A stretch of 64,000 bases of DNA from positions 1-64,000 of the forward strand of contig JABHDC010000053.1 of NCBI GenBank assembly GCA_018673255.1. The letters are read 5' to 3'. Position 1 is the first letter of the stretch. Every line of letters begins with the position of its first letter. Of the stretch, positions 41,829 through 51,456 are shown one piece after another. The notes under the pieces were generated by a model. The model ran no database searches. It had not been told where the DNA came from and worked only from the letters and a program-made list of their open reading frames with translations. A program made the position numbers and the translations under genes. Origin of the DNA: Gemmatimonadota bacterium (GTDB lineage Bacteria > Latescibacterota > UBA2968 > UBA8231).

Positions 41829-43718
41829 ATGTCCATTCTACAGACCCATGAACTGGATTGTGATGTGCTGGTCGCCGGTGGCGGACCGGCAGGTGTTCCC
41901 TGCGCCCTTGCCGCGGCCCGCAGTGACGCCCGTGTCATTCTCTGTCAGGATCGCTCGGTCCTCGGCGGCAATGCCTCATCAGAGGTTCGCATGCATATCG
42001 TCGGCGCCGATGCCTCTGGTAGCCGTGGCAAAGCCATGTCGGTCGAAGCCCGTGAGGGCGGGATTATCGAGGAAGTGCGTCTGGAGACGAGTGTTCACAA
42101 TCCGCAACGCTCCGCCTCGATGCTGGATCTCGTGCTCTACGACCTGTGTCGCGTCGAGCCAAATCTGACCCTCCTGCTGAATACGGCTGTCGATGGCGCC
42201 ACAACCCAGGACGGTCACATCGTGTCGGCCAGCGCGATCCGCCAATCGACGGAGGATCGCTTCGACATTTCGGCCAAGGTCTTCGTCGACTGCACTGGCG
42301 ACGGGCGCCTCGGACTGGAAGCGGGGGCCACCTACCGCGAAGGCCGCGAAGCCAGGTCCGAATTCTCCGAACCCCAGGCGCAGGAGACGGCCGACGACAA
42401 GAGCCTCGGCTCGACGCTGTTGTTCCAGGCACGCCGCCATGACAAACCTGTCCCTTTCGTTGCCCCCGCCTGGGTACGAAAGTTCACCGAAGAGGATCTG
42501 CGGTTGCGCCCCCACGCGGCCGATGGCGTCGATCGGGGCCTTGAATACGGCTACTGGTGGGCGGAATGGGGTGGCGTCCTGGACACGGTGAAGGACAACG
42601 AAACCATCCGTGATGAATTGCTCGCCATCATGCTGGGCGTCTGGGACCACATCAAGAATGGTGGCGATCATGGGGCCGACCACTGGGCCCTGGACTGGTT
42701 CAGCTTCCTGCCCGGCAAACGGGAGAGTCGTCGTTTCATCGGCCAGCACATCCTGACGGAGAATGACATTCTGGCTGCCCGCCGCTTCGATGACACGATC
42801 GCCTTCGGCGGCTGGTCCCTCGATACGCATCCACCCGAGGGGGTCGATGCCATCAATCTGGCCCCCTGTCATCAGCCCAAACCCCCCTACCTGTATGACA
42901 TCCCGCTGCGCAGTTGTGTCTCCATCAATGTGGACAATCTCATGTTCGCGGGGCGCAACATCTCCGCCACACACATCGGCTTCTCTTCCACACGGGTGAT
43001 GGCCACCTGTGCTGTCATTGGCCAGGGCACGGGTACGGCCGCCGCCTATGCCGCCCTGCACGATCAGCCGGCGAGCCAGTTGGCTGATGATCCCGAAGCG
43101 ATCGCCACCATTCAGCGACAACTGCTGCGCGATGATGCCTACCTGATTGGCTGCAGCAATGACGATCCGGTCGATCTGGCCCGCAGCGCGACGGTCTCGG
43201 CCTCGAGCCAGCAGGTGGGCGGCGAGGCAGCGAATATCCTGAGCGGACAGACCCGCTGCGTACACGGCGAAGACGGTGCGCACCCGGACCATGCCCCGCC
43301 AGGGACACATCGCTGGATGAGCAACCCGGAAGACGGTCTGCCCGCCTGGCTGGAATTGCGCTGGGACCAGGCGGTGGACGTGGCCCAGGTGCAGCTGATC
43401 TTCGACACGGGGCTGCACCGCGTGCTCACCCTGAGTCATTCGGATGCCTACGTGGACCGCATGGAATATGGCCGCCCCCAGTCGGAGACGATCCGCACCT
43501 ATCAGCTGGAGGTGGAGATTTCCGGCACATGGCAGAACGTGGCGCAGGTGGAAGACAACTATCGACGACTCGTGCGCCATGACCTGGACTCGGTCCTCAC
43601 GGTGGACGCCGTGCGTCTGACGGCGCAGGCAACACACGGCCTGGATCATGCCCGCCTCTGCGAAGTGCGGGTCTACGACCATATCGACCATGCCTTTGGA
43701 GGAGCAACCACATCATGA
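41829..43718 (+). CDS. FAD-dependent oxidoreductase with C-terminal discoidin-like domain
   Basis: This 629-aa protein begins with the FAD-binding DVLVAGGGPAGVPCALAAAR and matches the FAD_oxidored family, with SEVRMHIVGAD, VDCTGDGRLGLEAGA and FAGRNISATHIGFSS segments. The last 170 residues (from about ATVSASSQQVGGE) resemble a beta-sandwich carbohydrate-binding domain with LPAWLELRWDQAVDVAQVQL. A sugar substrate is therefore plausible. There is no signal peptide. GAAGGA precedes the ATG. The gene ends in a 4-nt overlap with the lactonase gene. Confidence 0.88.
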   Translation: MSILQTHELDCDVLVAGGGPAGVPCALAAARSDARVILCQDRSVLGGNASSEVRMHIVGADASGSRGKAMSVEAREGGIIEEVRLETSVHNPQRSASMLDLVLYDLCRVEPNLTLLLNTAVDGATTQDGHIVSASAIRQSTEDRFDISAKVFVDCTGDGRLGLEAGATYREGREARSEFSEPQAQETADDKSLGSTLLFQARRHDKPVPFVAPAWVRKFTEEDLRLRPHAADGVDRGLEYGYWWAEWGGVLDTVKDNETIRDELLAIMLGVWDHIKNGGDHGADHWALDWFSFLPGKRESRRFIGQHILTENDILAARRFDDTIAFGGWSLDTHPPEGVDAINLAPCHQPKPPYLYDIPLRSCVSINVDNLMFAGRNISATHIGFSSTRVMATCAVIGQGTGTAAAYAALHDQPASQLADDPEAIATIQRQLLRDDAYLIGCSNDDPVDLARSATVSASSQQVGGEAANILSGQTRCVHGEDGAHPDHAPPGTHRWMSNPEDGLPAWLELRWDQAVDVAQVQLIFDTGLHRVLTLSHSDAYVDRMEYGRPQSETIRTYQLEVEISGTWQNVAQVEDNYRRLVRHDLDSVLTVDAVRLTAQATHGLDHARLCEVRVYDHIDHAFGGATTS

Positions 43719-44725
43719 CCGACTTTCTCATCTCCAGTCTGTCCGGCGAGCAGCCCCGGATCACCGTCGAAGTCATCGATGAGGATGGGCGTCTGCGGCC
43801 CGCATCACATGTCGATCTGGACGGCGGCCCGGGTCCCCTGGCCGTCTCACCGGATGGCCGCCAACTCTATGCCTGCGTCACGGTCGATGGCGCCCACCTG
43901 GCCCGCAGCTACACAATCGATGACGATGGCACACTGACCCAGACGGGACAGACTGACATGGGGGCCAGCGCCTGCCAGATGTCGACGGATCGTACCGGTC
44001 GTTTCCTGCTGGCCGCCTATTACTCGGATGGCATGGTCACCGTCGATCCGATCGATGCCGGGACGCTGGGTGGCGCCCGCACGCAGCAGGTGCCGACGGA
44101 CCAGTGCGCCCACTACATCCAGACCGATGCGAGCAATCGCTTCGCCTTCGTTCCTCATGTGGCCGAAGCCAACACCGTGTTCCAGTTCCACTTCGACGCC
44201 CGGACGGGCCAGCTGACTCCGAATGACCCCCCCCGGGTGTCTCCCGGGCCCGGCGAGGGTCCCCGGCACCTCTGCTTCCATCCATCCGGTCGTTATGCCT
44301 TCACCGATGGCGAGCAGGGATCGAGTGTGACGGTGTGGGATGTGGATGAGACGGCAGGTACGCTCACCCCCCGACAGACGCTGCCCACACTGCCGGCGGA
44401 CTTCACCGACACCAACCATTGCTCGCAGATCCACCTCACGCCGAATGGGCGCTTCCTCTACGCCGGCAATCGGGGTCACCATTCGATCGCCGGATACCGC
44501 GTGGCAGAGGATGGCTCTCTGGAGGCGGCGAGCAGAACACCGGCCGACCCAAATCCGCGTCCCATGGCGATCAGCCCCGACAGTCGATTCCTGTATGCCG
44601 CCGGCAGCACCACCGATGGCCGTCTGATCGCCTGGCCCATCGATTCCACATCGGGCGAATTGGGTGCACCCACCTACTACGACTGCGGCCCCGTGTACTG
44701 GGTGACAGCCTGCCGACGTGACTGA
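43715..44725 (+). CDS. Lactonase / 6-phosphogluconolactonase family beta-propeller
   Basis: This 336-aa protein is a seven-bladed propeller of the Pgl/lactonase_7 type, which hydrolyses sugar lactones. Repeated blades show DGRQLYACVTVDGA, GRFLLAAYYSDGMVTV, HLCFHPSGRYAFTDGE and PNGRFLYAGNRGHHSIAGY. It overlaps the oxidoreductase gene by 4 nt, so an oxidase plus lactonase pair acting on one sugar is a reasonable reading. Substrate is not fixed. No terminator seen. Confidence 0.9.
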   Translation: MTDFLISSLSGEQPRITVEVIDEDGRLRPASHVDLDGGPGPLAVSPDGRQLYACVTVDGAHLARSYTIDDDGTLTQTGQTDMGASACQMSTDRTGRFLLAAYYSDGMVTVDPIDAGTLGGARTQQVPTDQCAHYIQTDASNRFAFVPHVAEANTVFQFHFDARTGQLTPNDPPRVSPGPGEGPRHLCFHPSGRYAFTDGEQGSSVTVWDVDETAGTLTPRQTLPTLPADFTDTNHCSQIHLTPNGRFLYAGNRGHHSIAGYRVAEDGSLEAASRTPADPNPRPMAISPDSRFLYAAGSTTDGRLIAWPIDSTSGELGAPTYYDCGPVYWVTACRRD

Positions 44726-44877
44726 TCACAGCAGCAGATCGTCACAAGCCAACGATTTAGAGTATGGGGATTTATCCAGAGACCAGATTCGGCTACATTT
44801 CCCGTACTCTCGCGACACCCCCCTGCGGTGGGTTCGATCGGATTGCATCGGCCCCGCCCTCCTGAGCGAGTCCTCCG

Positions 44878-45318
44878 ATGAAGAAGATTCTCGTCGCTGT
44901 CGATTTCTCCGATGCCTCCGCCACCGCCGTCCGTCAGGCCATCGTTCTGGCCACGGCGCTGGAAGCCGAGGTCCTGTTCCTCCATGTCCTGCACGTGCCG
45001 GCCGAAGCCCCCGGATTCTACTCCTCCCGCAAGCTGGGCAAGAAGCTCTTCCGCAATATGGAGGAGGCCGCGACGGGGATGATGACAGAATTCATCGGCA
45101 AACACGCCAAGAAGGCGAAACCGAAGATCGAGACCCGGATCCTACCGGGCCTGCCGGGTGATGAGATCGTGCGCCAGGCGCGCAAAGAGAAGGCAGATCT
45201 GGTCGTCATCGGCACTCGGGGTCACTCAGGTTTCAAGCGCTTCCTGCTTGGCTCCGTCGCCGATCACGTCATCCGCGCCTGCCCCTGCCCCGTGTTGTCT
45301 CTGCGGGACGGGAACTGA
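44878..45318 (+). CDS. Universal stress protein (UspA family)
   Basis: This 146-aa protein has the N-terminal KKILVAVDFSDASATAVRQA and the ATP-binding GTRGHSGFKRFLLGS near residue 116, both complete. It probably binds ATP. It lies 13 nt before the Na/Pi cotransporter gene and is likely co-transcribed. Usp partners of transporters are known to regulate them. Length is normal. Confidence 0.95.
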   Translation: MKKILVAVDFSDASATAVRQAIVLATALEAEVLFLHVLHVPAEAPGFYSSRKLGKKLFRNMEEAATGMMTEFIGKHAKKAKPKIETRILPGLPGDEIVRQARKEKADLVVIGTRGHSGFKRFLLGSVADHVIRACPCPVLSLRDGN

Positions 45319-45331
45319 GGAGATGCCAACC

Positions 45332-47137
45332 ATGACCTCTTACAGGAATACCGCACGCGCCATCGCCTTGCTGAGTCTCCCCACGGCGGCCTTCGCTGCC
45401 GCCAGTGCCAGCACCGGCTCGGGCGGTGGCCTCGACGTGTGGACGATGGGCATGAGCATGCTTGGCGGCCTGGCCCTCTTCCTCTTCGGCATGGAACAGA
45501 TGTCGGATGGCCTCAAGGCCCTGGCCGGCGATCGGCTCAAGGATATCCTGGCGCGGTTGACGACCAATCGCTACATGGGTGCCCTCACCGGCGCAGTGGT
45601 CACGGCCGTGATCCAATCGTCATCGGTGACGACGGTCCTGACCGTTGGGTTCATTACCGCTGGCATCCTGTCGGTCTCACAGGCAGTGGGCATCATCTTC
45701 GGCGCCAACATCGGCACGACCCTGACCGCACAGATCGTCGCCTTCAAGGTCACGAAACTCGCCCTGCTCATGATCGCCGGTGGGTTTGGTCTGCTGTTTC
45801 TGTCCAAGAGTGACACGAAAAAACAGTATGGTGCCATGATCATGGGCCTGGGGCTCGTCTTCTTTGGCATGAGTGTCATGAGTGATGCCATGAGCCCGCT
45901 GCGCACCTACCAGCCCTTCCTCGACCTGATGGTGAAGATGGGCAACCCGGCCCTGGGCATCCTGGTTGCCGCGGTCTTCACGGGTCTGGTGCAGTCTTCG
46001 TCGGCCACGACGGGTGTTGTCATCGCCATGGCCTCCCAGGGACTGATCGGCCTCGATGCCGGGATCGCACTGATCTTTGGTGCCAATGTCGGTACCTGTG
46101 TCACGGCCATGCTCGCCTCTCTGGGCAAACCGCGAAATGCCGTACGTGCCAGTCTCGTACACGTATTGTTCAACATCGTTGGCGTGTTGTTGTGGGTGGG
46201 GTTCATCGACCAGCTGGTCATGCTCGTCACCTATCTGTCACCGGCCTCTGAACAGCTGAGCGGCACGGCACGGCTGGCGGCCGACACACCGCGACAGATC
46301 GCCAATGCGCATACCATCTTCAACATCGCCAATACACTGATCCTGCTGCCCTTTGGGGCGCAGTTTGCCCGTCTTGTGGAACGACTCATCCCCGAAGTGG
46401 AAGAGGAGCGGGATGTCGTCTCTGGTGCGGCGCCGGAGTGGACGGCCGTCCACCTTGATCCTGCATTGCTGGCCATGCCTTCGGTGGCCCTGGAACAGTC
46501 CCGTGGTGAGTTGCTGCGGCTCGGCCGGCTGGTACACGAGATCCTCGGTGATGTGTTGCCAGCCTTCATTACAGACGACGCAGCCAAAGCCGATGACATC
46601 ACTGAGCGCGGCAAGATGGCCCGCTCCATGGACGAGCAGATCGACAGGTATCTGATCCAGGTGTCCCGCTGCAATCTGAGCGAGGAGCAATCGACCTTTG
46701 CCACCCAGTTGCTGGATGTGGGCACCAGTCTGGCCCATCTGGAGGAACTGCTGCGCAAGGATTTCCTCTCACTCATGGAACGCAAGCGCGATCAGAATGT
46801 GGGCAGTGACGGTTTCGGGTTGGAAGGTCTGCAGTCCTACGCGCAGAAAGTGCTGACCAACATGGAAACCGCCCTGTCGGCCTTCAACGCCGGTGACGCG
46901 GAAATGGCCCGCACGGTCGTGCGCAACAAGCCGGAGCTGGAACGTGAACTACGGCAGACCCGGGCCCAGCACTACGACCGTCTGCAGGACGAGGGATCCG
47001 ATGCAGCGCGCATGAGCAGTCTGCAACTGGACATGCTCGACGACATGCGTCGCGTCTTCATCTACTCAGAATCAATCGCGCTGACCATGCTGCATGGCTA
47101 TCTGGATCAGCGTGGCGGAAACCGTGAGGCCGCGTAA
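45332..47137 (+). CDS. Na/Pi cotransporter family protein
   Basis: I choose ATG 45332 (601 aa), where GAGGAG is 9 nt upstream; ATG 45323 is an alternative with SD too close. Two PF02690 repeats carry QSSS motifs: AVIQSSSVTTVLTVGFITAG and GLVQSSSATTGVVIAMASQG. The C-terminal 200 residues (about 420-600) form a PhoU-like helical domain, as in the NptA subgroup. The protein is an inner-membrane phosphate importer or a sensor of phosphate. It follows a Usp gene by 13 nt. Confidence 0.93.
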   Translation: MTSYRNTARAIALLSLPTAAFAAASASTGSGGGLDVWTMGMSMLGGLALFLFGMEQMSDGLKALAGDRLKDILARLTTNRYMGALTGAVVTAVIQSSSVTTVLTVGFITAGILSVSQAVGIIFGANIGTTLTAQIVAFKVTKLALLMIAGGFGLLFLSKSDTKKQYGAMIMGLGLVFFGMSVMSDAMSPLRTYQPFLDLMVKMGNPALGILVAAVFTGLVQSSSATTGVVIAMASQGLIGLDAGIALIFGANVGTCVTAMLASLGKPRNAVRASLVHVLFNIVGVLLWVGFIDQLVMLVTYLSPASEQLSGTARLAADTPRQIANAHTIFNIANTLILLPFGAQFARLVERLIPEVEEERDVVSGAAPEWTAVHLDPALLAMPSVALEQSRGELLRLGRLVHEILGDVLPAFITDDAAKADDITERGKMARSMDEQIDRYLIQVSRCNLSEEQSTFATQLLDVGTSLAHLEELLRKDFLSLMERKRDQNVGSDGFGLEGLQSYAQKVLTNMETALSAFNAGDAEMARTVVRNKPELERELRQTRAQHYDRLQDEGSDAARMSSLQLDMLDDMRRVFIYSESIALTMLHGYLDQRGGNREAA

Positions 47138-47158
47138 CGACGCTCGATTCGGGCGTCG
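47138..47158. terminator. Bidirectional terminator between nptA-like and PhyH genes
   Basis: CGACGC and GCGTCG form a 6-bp stem with a 9-nt loop filling the 25-nt gap between two convergent stops. The absence of a T-tract makes it a moderate candidate. Confidence 0.45.
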
Positions 47159-47162
47159 GTCG

Positions 47163-47963
47163 TCACATGGCTGCAGAGATTGAATCGGCCGGGGTCGGAC
47201 GTACAATGTGCGCCCGCTCCGGTCGTAGTCGTTTCCGCAGCACCTCATCATAGGCGCGCTTGGCTTCTTCCTGCGCCACCGGCAATCCGCACGACCCGCC
47301 TGCGTCGTGCCAGGTCATGACCAGCGCCTTGCGCACCTGTGTGCCCGTATTGACGGAGGCACCATGGACCATGCCCGTCGTCAGCACCGACACCTGTCCC
47401 GCCGTGGCCAGCAAGGGTTCAGGCTCGGCGTAGTCGAAGGCCGGCAGATCCGCGAGTTTCATGCCGTTCACTCGCGGAATCTGGGAGATCAGGTCAGGCA
47501 TCTTCTCCCAATGTGCTGCCAGGGGCAGGTGGCTCCCAGGCCGGTACATCATCGGCGCCCGATCCATCTCCACGTCCGTCAGCCAGAGAAAGAAGCTGCA
47601 CACGACCCGTCGCGGTGAGGCCTGCAGATCGCTGAGCGCATACTGCATGTCGATGTGCTGATCGAAGCTGAAGGCCGTATCCGGTTGCGGATAAGCGGCG
47701 ATGATCGCCGTCTGCAGAAAGTGGACGGCATCCGTGTCCAGGACCTGGCAGGCGACGGTCTCGAAGAACGGATGCTGGATGATCGCCAGGATGGCCTCAT
47801 CGTCGTAGTTGCAGGTCGCCGACGACCGGAAACTACCCGGTCTCTGTGGCACCAGGCAATCCAGAGCCTGCACGGCCGCCTCGATCTGCCCATCCGTCAG
47901 GGGCGTGTCGATCGTCGTGGCGCCATCATCGAGGTATCGCTGGATGTCCTGGTCACTGATCAT
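47163..47963 (-). CDS. Phytanoyl-CoA dioxygenase (PhyH) family protein
   Basis: This 266-aa protein is a non-haem Fe(II)/2-oxoglutarate dioxygenase. The facial triad is His103-x-Asp105 (QHIDMQYA) with distal His200 (GMVHGASV), and Arg211 is set to bind 2-oxoglutarate. There is no signal peptide. Bacterial PhyH proteins hydroxylate varied small molecules, so the substrate is open. Expansion of this family is common in Latescibacterota-like marine genomes. Confidence 0.9.
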   Translation of the reverse strand: MISDQDIQRYLDDGATTIDTPLTDGQIEAAVQALDCLVPQRPGSFRSSATCNYDDEAILAIIQHPFFETVACQVLDTDAVHFLQTAIIAAYPQPDTAFSFDQHIDMQYALSDLQASPRRVVCSFFLWLTDVEMDRAPMMYRPGSHLPLAAHWEKMPDLISQIPRVNGMKLADLPAFDYAEPEPLLATAGQVSVLTTGMVHGASVNTGTQVRKALVMTWHDAGGSCGLPVAQEEAKRAYDEVLRKRLRPERAHIVRPTPADSISAAM

Positions 47964-48217
47964 CTGAGACGTCTCCCTTCAAGGTCCAGCCGCCCGTAGC
48001 GGGGGGCACGGGAGCAAGATAGGCCGCTGCGTGGGAGTACGCCTGAGCAGCCGGTTCCTGAACAACTGTGTCGGGGTGGCCCGCCGGACCGACCACCTCG
48101 TTGGACTGCTCCCAGTCTTCCCCAATCTATCGGCCGCTTGCCGTCGACCCCGGGCGCCTCTACACTCGAGCACCACCCTGTTGATCCTCCTGTGCGCCCT
48201 CACTGAATCCAAGGCCT

Positions 48218-49561
48218 ATGCGTTACGACGACATCGCCCTCGCCGTACCCCGTATTCTGCTGCCCAAGGCCGATCTGGATCTGGAGAAGTGGGCCGTCAT
48301 CGCCTGTGACCAGCATACGTCGAATCCCGACTACTGGCAGCAGGTCGCCGACCTGGCCGGAGACGCTCCATCGAGCCTGCAACTGATCTATCCGGAGGTC
48401 TTCCTGCACGCGAAGGACCGTCCCCGTCGGATCGAGTCGGTCCGCGCCTCGATGGACCACTATGTGGCCCAGGGCCTGCTCGAAGGAGCTGAACCGGGCT
48501 TTGTCCTCGTCGAGCGGCAGACGCCGCATACGCAGGCCAGACACGGCCTGATCGTCGCCCTGGATCTCGAGCAGTACTCCTACGCTGCCGATGCCACGAC
48601 ACTGATCCGGACCACGGAGGGTACCGTCCTGGAGCGTCTGCCACCCCGGATCGAGGTTCGCCGCGGGGCGCCCCTGGAAACACCCCACATCCTTGTCCTG
48701 ATCGATGATCCCGAACGCACGGTGATCGAACCCCTCGCGCGCGAATCGCTGCCCCTGGCCTACGACACGCCCCTGATGCTGGGTGGCGGCCATGTGCGCG
48801 GCTGGCGCGTGACCGGTCAGGATCGGATCAGGCGCGTCATTCAGGCACTGCGAGACCTGAAGGCCGCCGATGTGTCCGGCGCCGGTGCCCATCCCCTGCT
48901 GTATGCCATGGGAGATGGCAACCACTCCTTCGCCACGGCCCGCGAGGTCTGGGAGGAGATCAAGCGTGACGCCGGCGGTCTGGAGGCCGTGCAGGATCAC
49001 CCCGCCCGACACGCGTTGGTCGAATTGGTCAACCTCTACGACGACGGCCTGAGCTTCGAGCCAATCCACCGCGTCGTCTTCAATGCCGACCACAAGGCCC
49101 TGCTTGCCGCCATGGCCGACTACTATCGCAGCCAGGGGTCGCGCGTCGAGATCGACACCGTCAGCGACCGCGGGACCTGGCACGAACTATGTGCCGCACT
49201 GGACGAGAGCGACGACCACCACCTGCCCTGGGTTGCCGGTGGCAGAGATGGCGCCGGGCATCAGGGCATCCTCACCATCCACCAGCCAGCACGCGTCCTG
49301 GAGGCGGTGTCGCTGCAGGAATTCCTCACCGGCTTTGGACGTGAACACGGTGAATTGCAGGTCGACTACATCCATGGCGTCGAAACGACCGAACGCATCG
49401 GTTCACAAGCCGGCAATGTGGGACTCGTGTCACAGGTCATCGGCAAACACGCCCTGTTTCCGACGATCATTGCCGACGGCCCCCTGCCCCGCAAGAGTTT
49501 CTCCCTCGGCGAAGCGGAAGAGAAACGATATTATCTCGAATGCCGTCGCCTGACGGTGTAG
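48218..49561 (+). CDS. DUF1015 family protein
   Basis: This 447-aa cytoplasmic protein matches DUF1015 with KWAVIACDQHTSNPDYW at the N-terminus and LLYAMGDGNHSFATAREVWE in the middle, the most conserved feature. It ends near PRKSFSLGEAEEKRYY, typical for the family. Members often co-occur with serine biosynthesis genes in other genomes; none are here. No enzyme activity is established. Length fits. Confidence 0.92.
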   Translation: MRYDDIALAVPRILLPKADLDLEKWAVIACDQHTSNPDYWQQVADLAGDAPSSLQLIYPEVFLHAKDRPRRIESVRASMDHYVAQGLLEGAEPGFVLVERQTPHTQARHGLIVALDLEQYSYAADATTLIRTTEGTVLERLPPRIEVRRGAPLETPHILVLIDDPERTVIEPLARESLPLAYDTPLMLGGGHVRGWRVTGQDRIRRVIQALRDLKAADVSGAGAHPLLYAMGDGNHSFATAREVWEEIKRDAGGLEAVQDHPARHALVELVNLYDDGLSFEPIHRVVFNADHKALLAAMADYYRSQGSRVEIDTVSDRGTWHELCAALDESDDHHLPWVAGGRDGAGHQGILTIHQPARVLEAVSLQEFLTGFGREHGELQVDYIHGVETTERIGSQAGNVGLVSQVIGKHALFPTIIADGPLPRKSFSLGEAEEKRYYLECRRLTV

Positions 49562-49606
49562 CCTGAGCCTTTCATCTTGTCTGCTCCGGGTGCCGGGGCT
49601 ACTCTT

Positions 49607-49771
49607 GGAGCCTGTCCGGGTATTCGCTTTGACCGGCGAGGGCGTGTCATTGTTGTCGATGGCAAGGCGCGCGAACGATCTGAATTGGGTAATTCAGAGA
49701 GAGAAGCGCAACGCAGATCAGCGGCGACAATGACGCGGACGCAGCCCAAATGGGATACTCGGACAGGCTCC
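49607..49771. repeat. 165-bp palindromic element (full-length hairpin)
   Basis: Terminal repeats GGAGCCTGTCCGGGTAT (49607-49623) and ATACTCGGACAGGCTCC (49755-49771) differ at one base. Symmetric matches continue inward (GTCATTGT on both arms). The exact centre is a perfect stem-loop CTGAATT-GGGT-AATTCAG at 49680-49697. The whole unit is thus one long imperfect hairpin. A shorter relative lies at 12685-12756. It looks like a MITE or REP-type element without coding capacity. Confidence 0.85.
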
Positions 49772-49780
49772 TGAACGCCC

Positions 49781-50614
49781 ATGACTGATCTGTCCTCACC
49801 CATGACATCCTTCCAGGCCATCGTCCTGGGCCTCGTGCAGGGACTCACCGAGTTCCTGCCCGTGTCCTCGACGGCCCATCTGCGTATTGTCCCGCACTTT
49901 CTCGGCTGGGGTGATCCAGGTGCCGCGTATTCGGCCGCCATTCAGCTGGGCACATTGCTGGCCGTCTTCGTCTACTTCGCCACCGACATTCGGCGGCTGA
50001 CGATGGCAGCAATCGATGGCCTGATCCATCGTGATCTGCGACGCACCCCGGATACGATGATGGCCTGGGCCATCGTGCCAGCCACGTTGCCCATCGTCGT
50101 CTTCGGCCTCGGCTTCAAGGACTACATCGAGACCGAGTTGCGAGATCTGCGGGTGATCTCGGCGGCCCTCATCGTTCTCGCGTTGCTGCTGCTGCTGGCA
50201 GAACGCCTCGCCAAGCGAGATCGCGACCTGGGTCAACTGACCTTCTGGCGTATCCACCTCATCGGCTGGTGTCAGGCCCTGGCGCTGATTCCCGGTTGCT
50301 CGCGCTCCGGTTCCACCATCATGGGGGGTCTATTCGTGGGCCTGTCCCGCCATCAGGCCGCGCGTTTCTCCTTCATCCTCGGACTGCCTGCCATCGCCGG
50401 CAGCGGTCTGTTTGAGCTGATCGATCTGCTCGCCGCCGATCCGGGCGCCGATGGGATCCGCAGCCTCGTCCTCGGCATCGCCGCCGCCGCAGTCAGTGGT
50501 TACCTCAGTATCGGCGCCCTGCTACGCTTTCTCGAACGTTTCGGCACCCACGCCTTCGCTCTGTATCGCATCGGCCTGGGCCTGTTCATCCTCTACAGTC
50601 TGCAGAGCCTCTGA
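49781..50614 (+). CDS. uppP: Undecaprenyl-diphosphatase UppP (BacA type)
   Basis: This 277-aa membrane enzyme dephosphorylates undecaprenyl pyrophosphate. Motifs are GLTEFLPVSSTAHLRI near residue 20 and GCSRSGSTIMGGLFVGLSR near 170, both complete. About eight helices are visible. ATG 49781 is used; ATG 49802 is equally possible, since neither has a clear SD. The enzyme serves peptidoglycan and the glycan locus at 54068-63452. It begins 9 nt after the palindromic element. Confidence 0.95.
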   Translation: MTDLSSPMTSFQAIVLGLVQGLTEFLPVSSTAHLRIVPHFLGWGDPGAAYSAAIQLGTLLAVFVYFATDIRRLTMAAIDGLIHRDLRRTPDTMMAWAIVPATLPIVVFGLGFKDYIETELRDLRVISAALIVLALLLLLAERLAKRDRDLGQLTFWRIHLIGWCQALALIPGCSRSGSTIMGGLFVGLSRHQAARFSFILGLPAIAGSGLFELIDLLAADPGADGIRSLVLGIAAAAVSGYLSIGALLRFLERFGTHAFALYRIGLGLFILYSLQSL

Positions 50615-50640
50615 CCGGGCCGGACCAAGGACAGATCCCC

Positions 50641-51411
50641 ATGTATCCCAATTCGATCAAACAGAAACTCGCCAATGGACAGGTCGTCTTCGGCACCGGT
50701 CTGGCCGCCTTCTCGCCCCACATCGCCGGGCCGACCCTGGGTACGGGAATCGACTTCCTGTGGATCGACACCGAACACATGCCGTATGGCTCAGAAGCAC
50801 TGGATACGATCCCCGTGCTGGCGCGGCAACGCGGCGTGGCCCCGATGATTCGCGTCGCCAACAACGACCCGGCCTTGATCAAGAAGGCCTATGACGTGGG
50901 CGCCGTGCTGGTCATGGTTCCTCAGGTGAATACGGCCGAAGAAGCTGCAGCCGCCGTGGATGCGGCCCACTACGCCCCTATTGGCAATCGCGGCGTCTCA
51001 CCTATGTGGACGCGGATCGCCGGCCAGGATTGGAATGAGACCATCGAGACGGCCAATGACGAGACCCTGCTGATCTGCCAGATGGAATCGCAGCAGTCCT
51101 GGGACAATCTGGATGCCATCGCCGCCGTGGGGAACATCGACATCATCCTCGTGGGCCCCCTCGACCTGTCTGCGTCACTGGGCCTGATGGGCAAGACCGG
51201 ATCACCGGAAGTCCAGCGCATGATGGAGGAAGTGCCCAAACGCCTGGAAGGTACCGGGATCGTCGTGGGAACCACCCTGGTGGATGTCGACGAGATCGAG
51301 CAGAAGATCGATTGGGGCTATCGTTTCCTGAATGTCGGCAGCCCCATGGCCTATGGAACGCAGGCCGTGACCCAGCACATCACCCGTCTCAAGTCCTACG
51401 CCAGCCGTTGA
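50641..51411 (+). CDS. HpcH/HpaI aldolase family protein
   Basis: This 256-aa protein has the class II pyruvate aldolase pattern: DFLWIDTEHMPYG, APMIRVANNDPALIKKAYDVGA, ICQMESQQSW and IDIILVGPLDLSASLG. Candidate metal ligands are the Glu in QMES and the Asp in PLDLS. It cleaves or makes 2-keto-3-deoxy acids, which suits sugar acid use by neighbours such as the kduD-like enzyme. It starts 26 nt after uppP. AAGGA precedes the ATG. Confidence 0.9.
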   Translation: MYPNSIKQKLANGQVVFGTGLAAFSPHIAGPTLGTGIDFLWIDTEHMPYGSEALDTIPVLARQRGVAPMIRVANNDPALIKKAYDVGAVLVMVPQVNTAEEAAAAVDAAHYAPIGNRGVSPMWTRIAGQDWNETIETANDETLLICQMESQQSWDNLDAIAAVGNIDIILVGPLDLSASLGLMGKTGSPEVQRMMEEVPKRLEGTGIVVGTTLVDVDEIEQKIDWGYRFLNVGSPMAYGTQAVTQHITRLKSYASR

Positions 51412-51456
51412 GTCGCCGCACGGCGAGCCCGAACTCATCCTCGTCGGTCCTCATGC

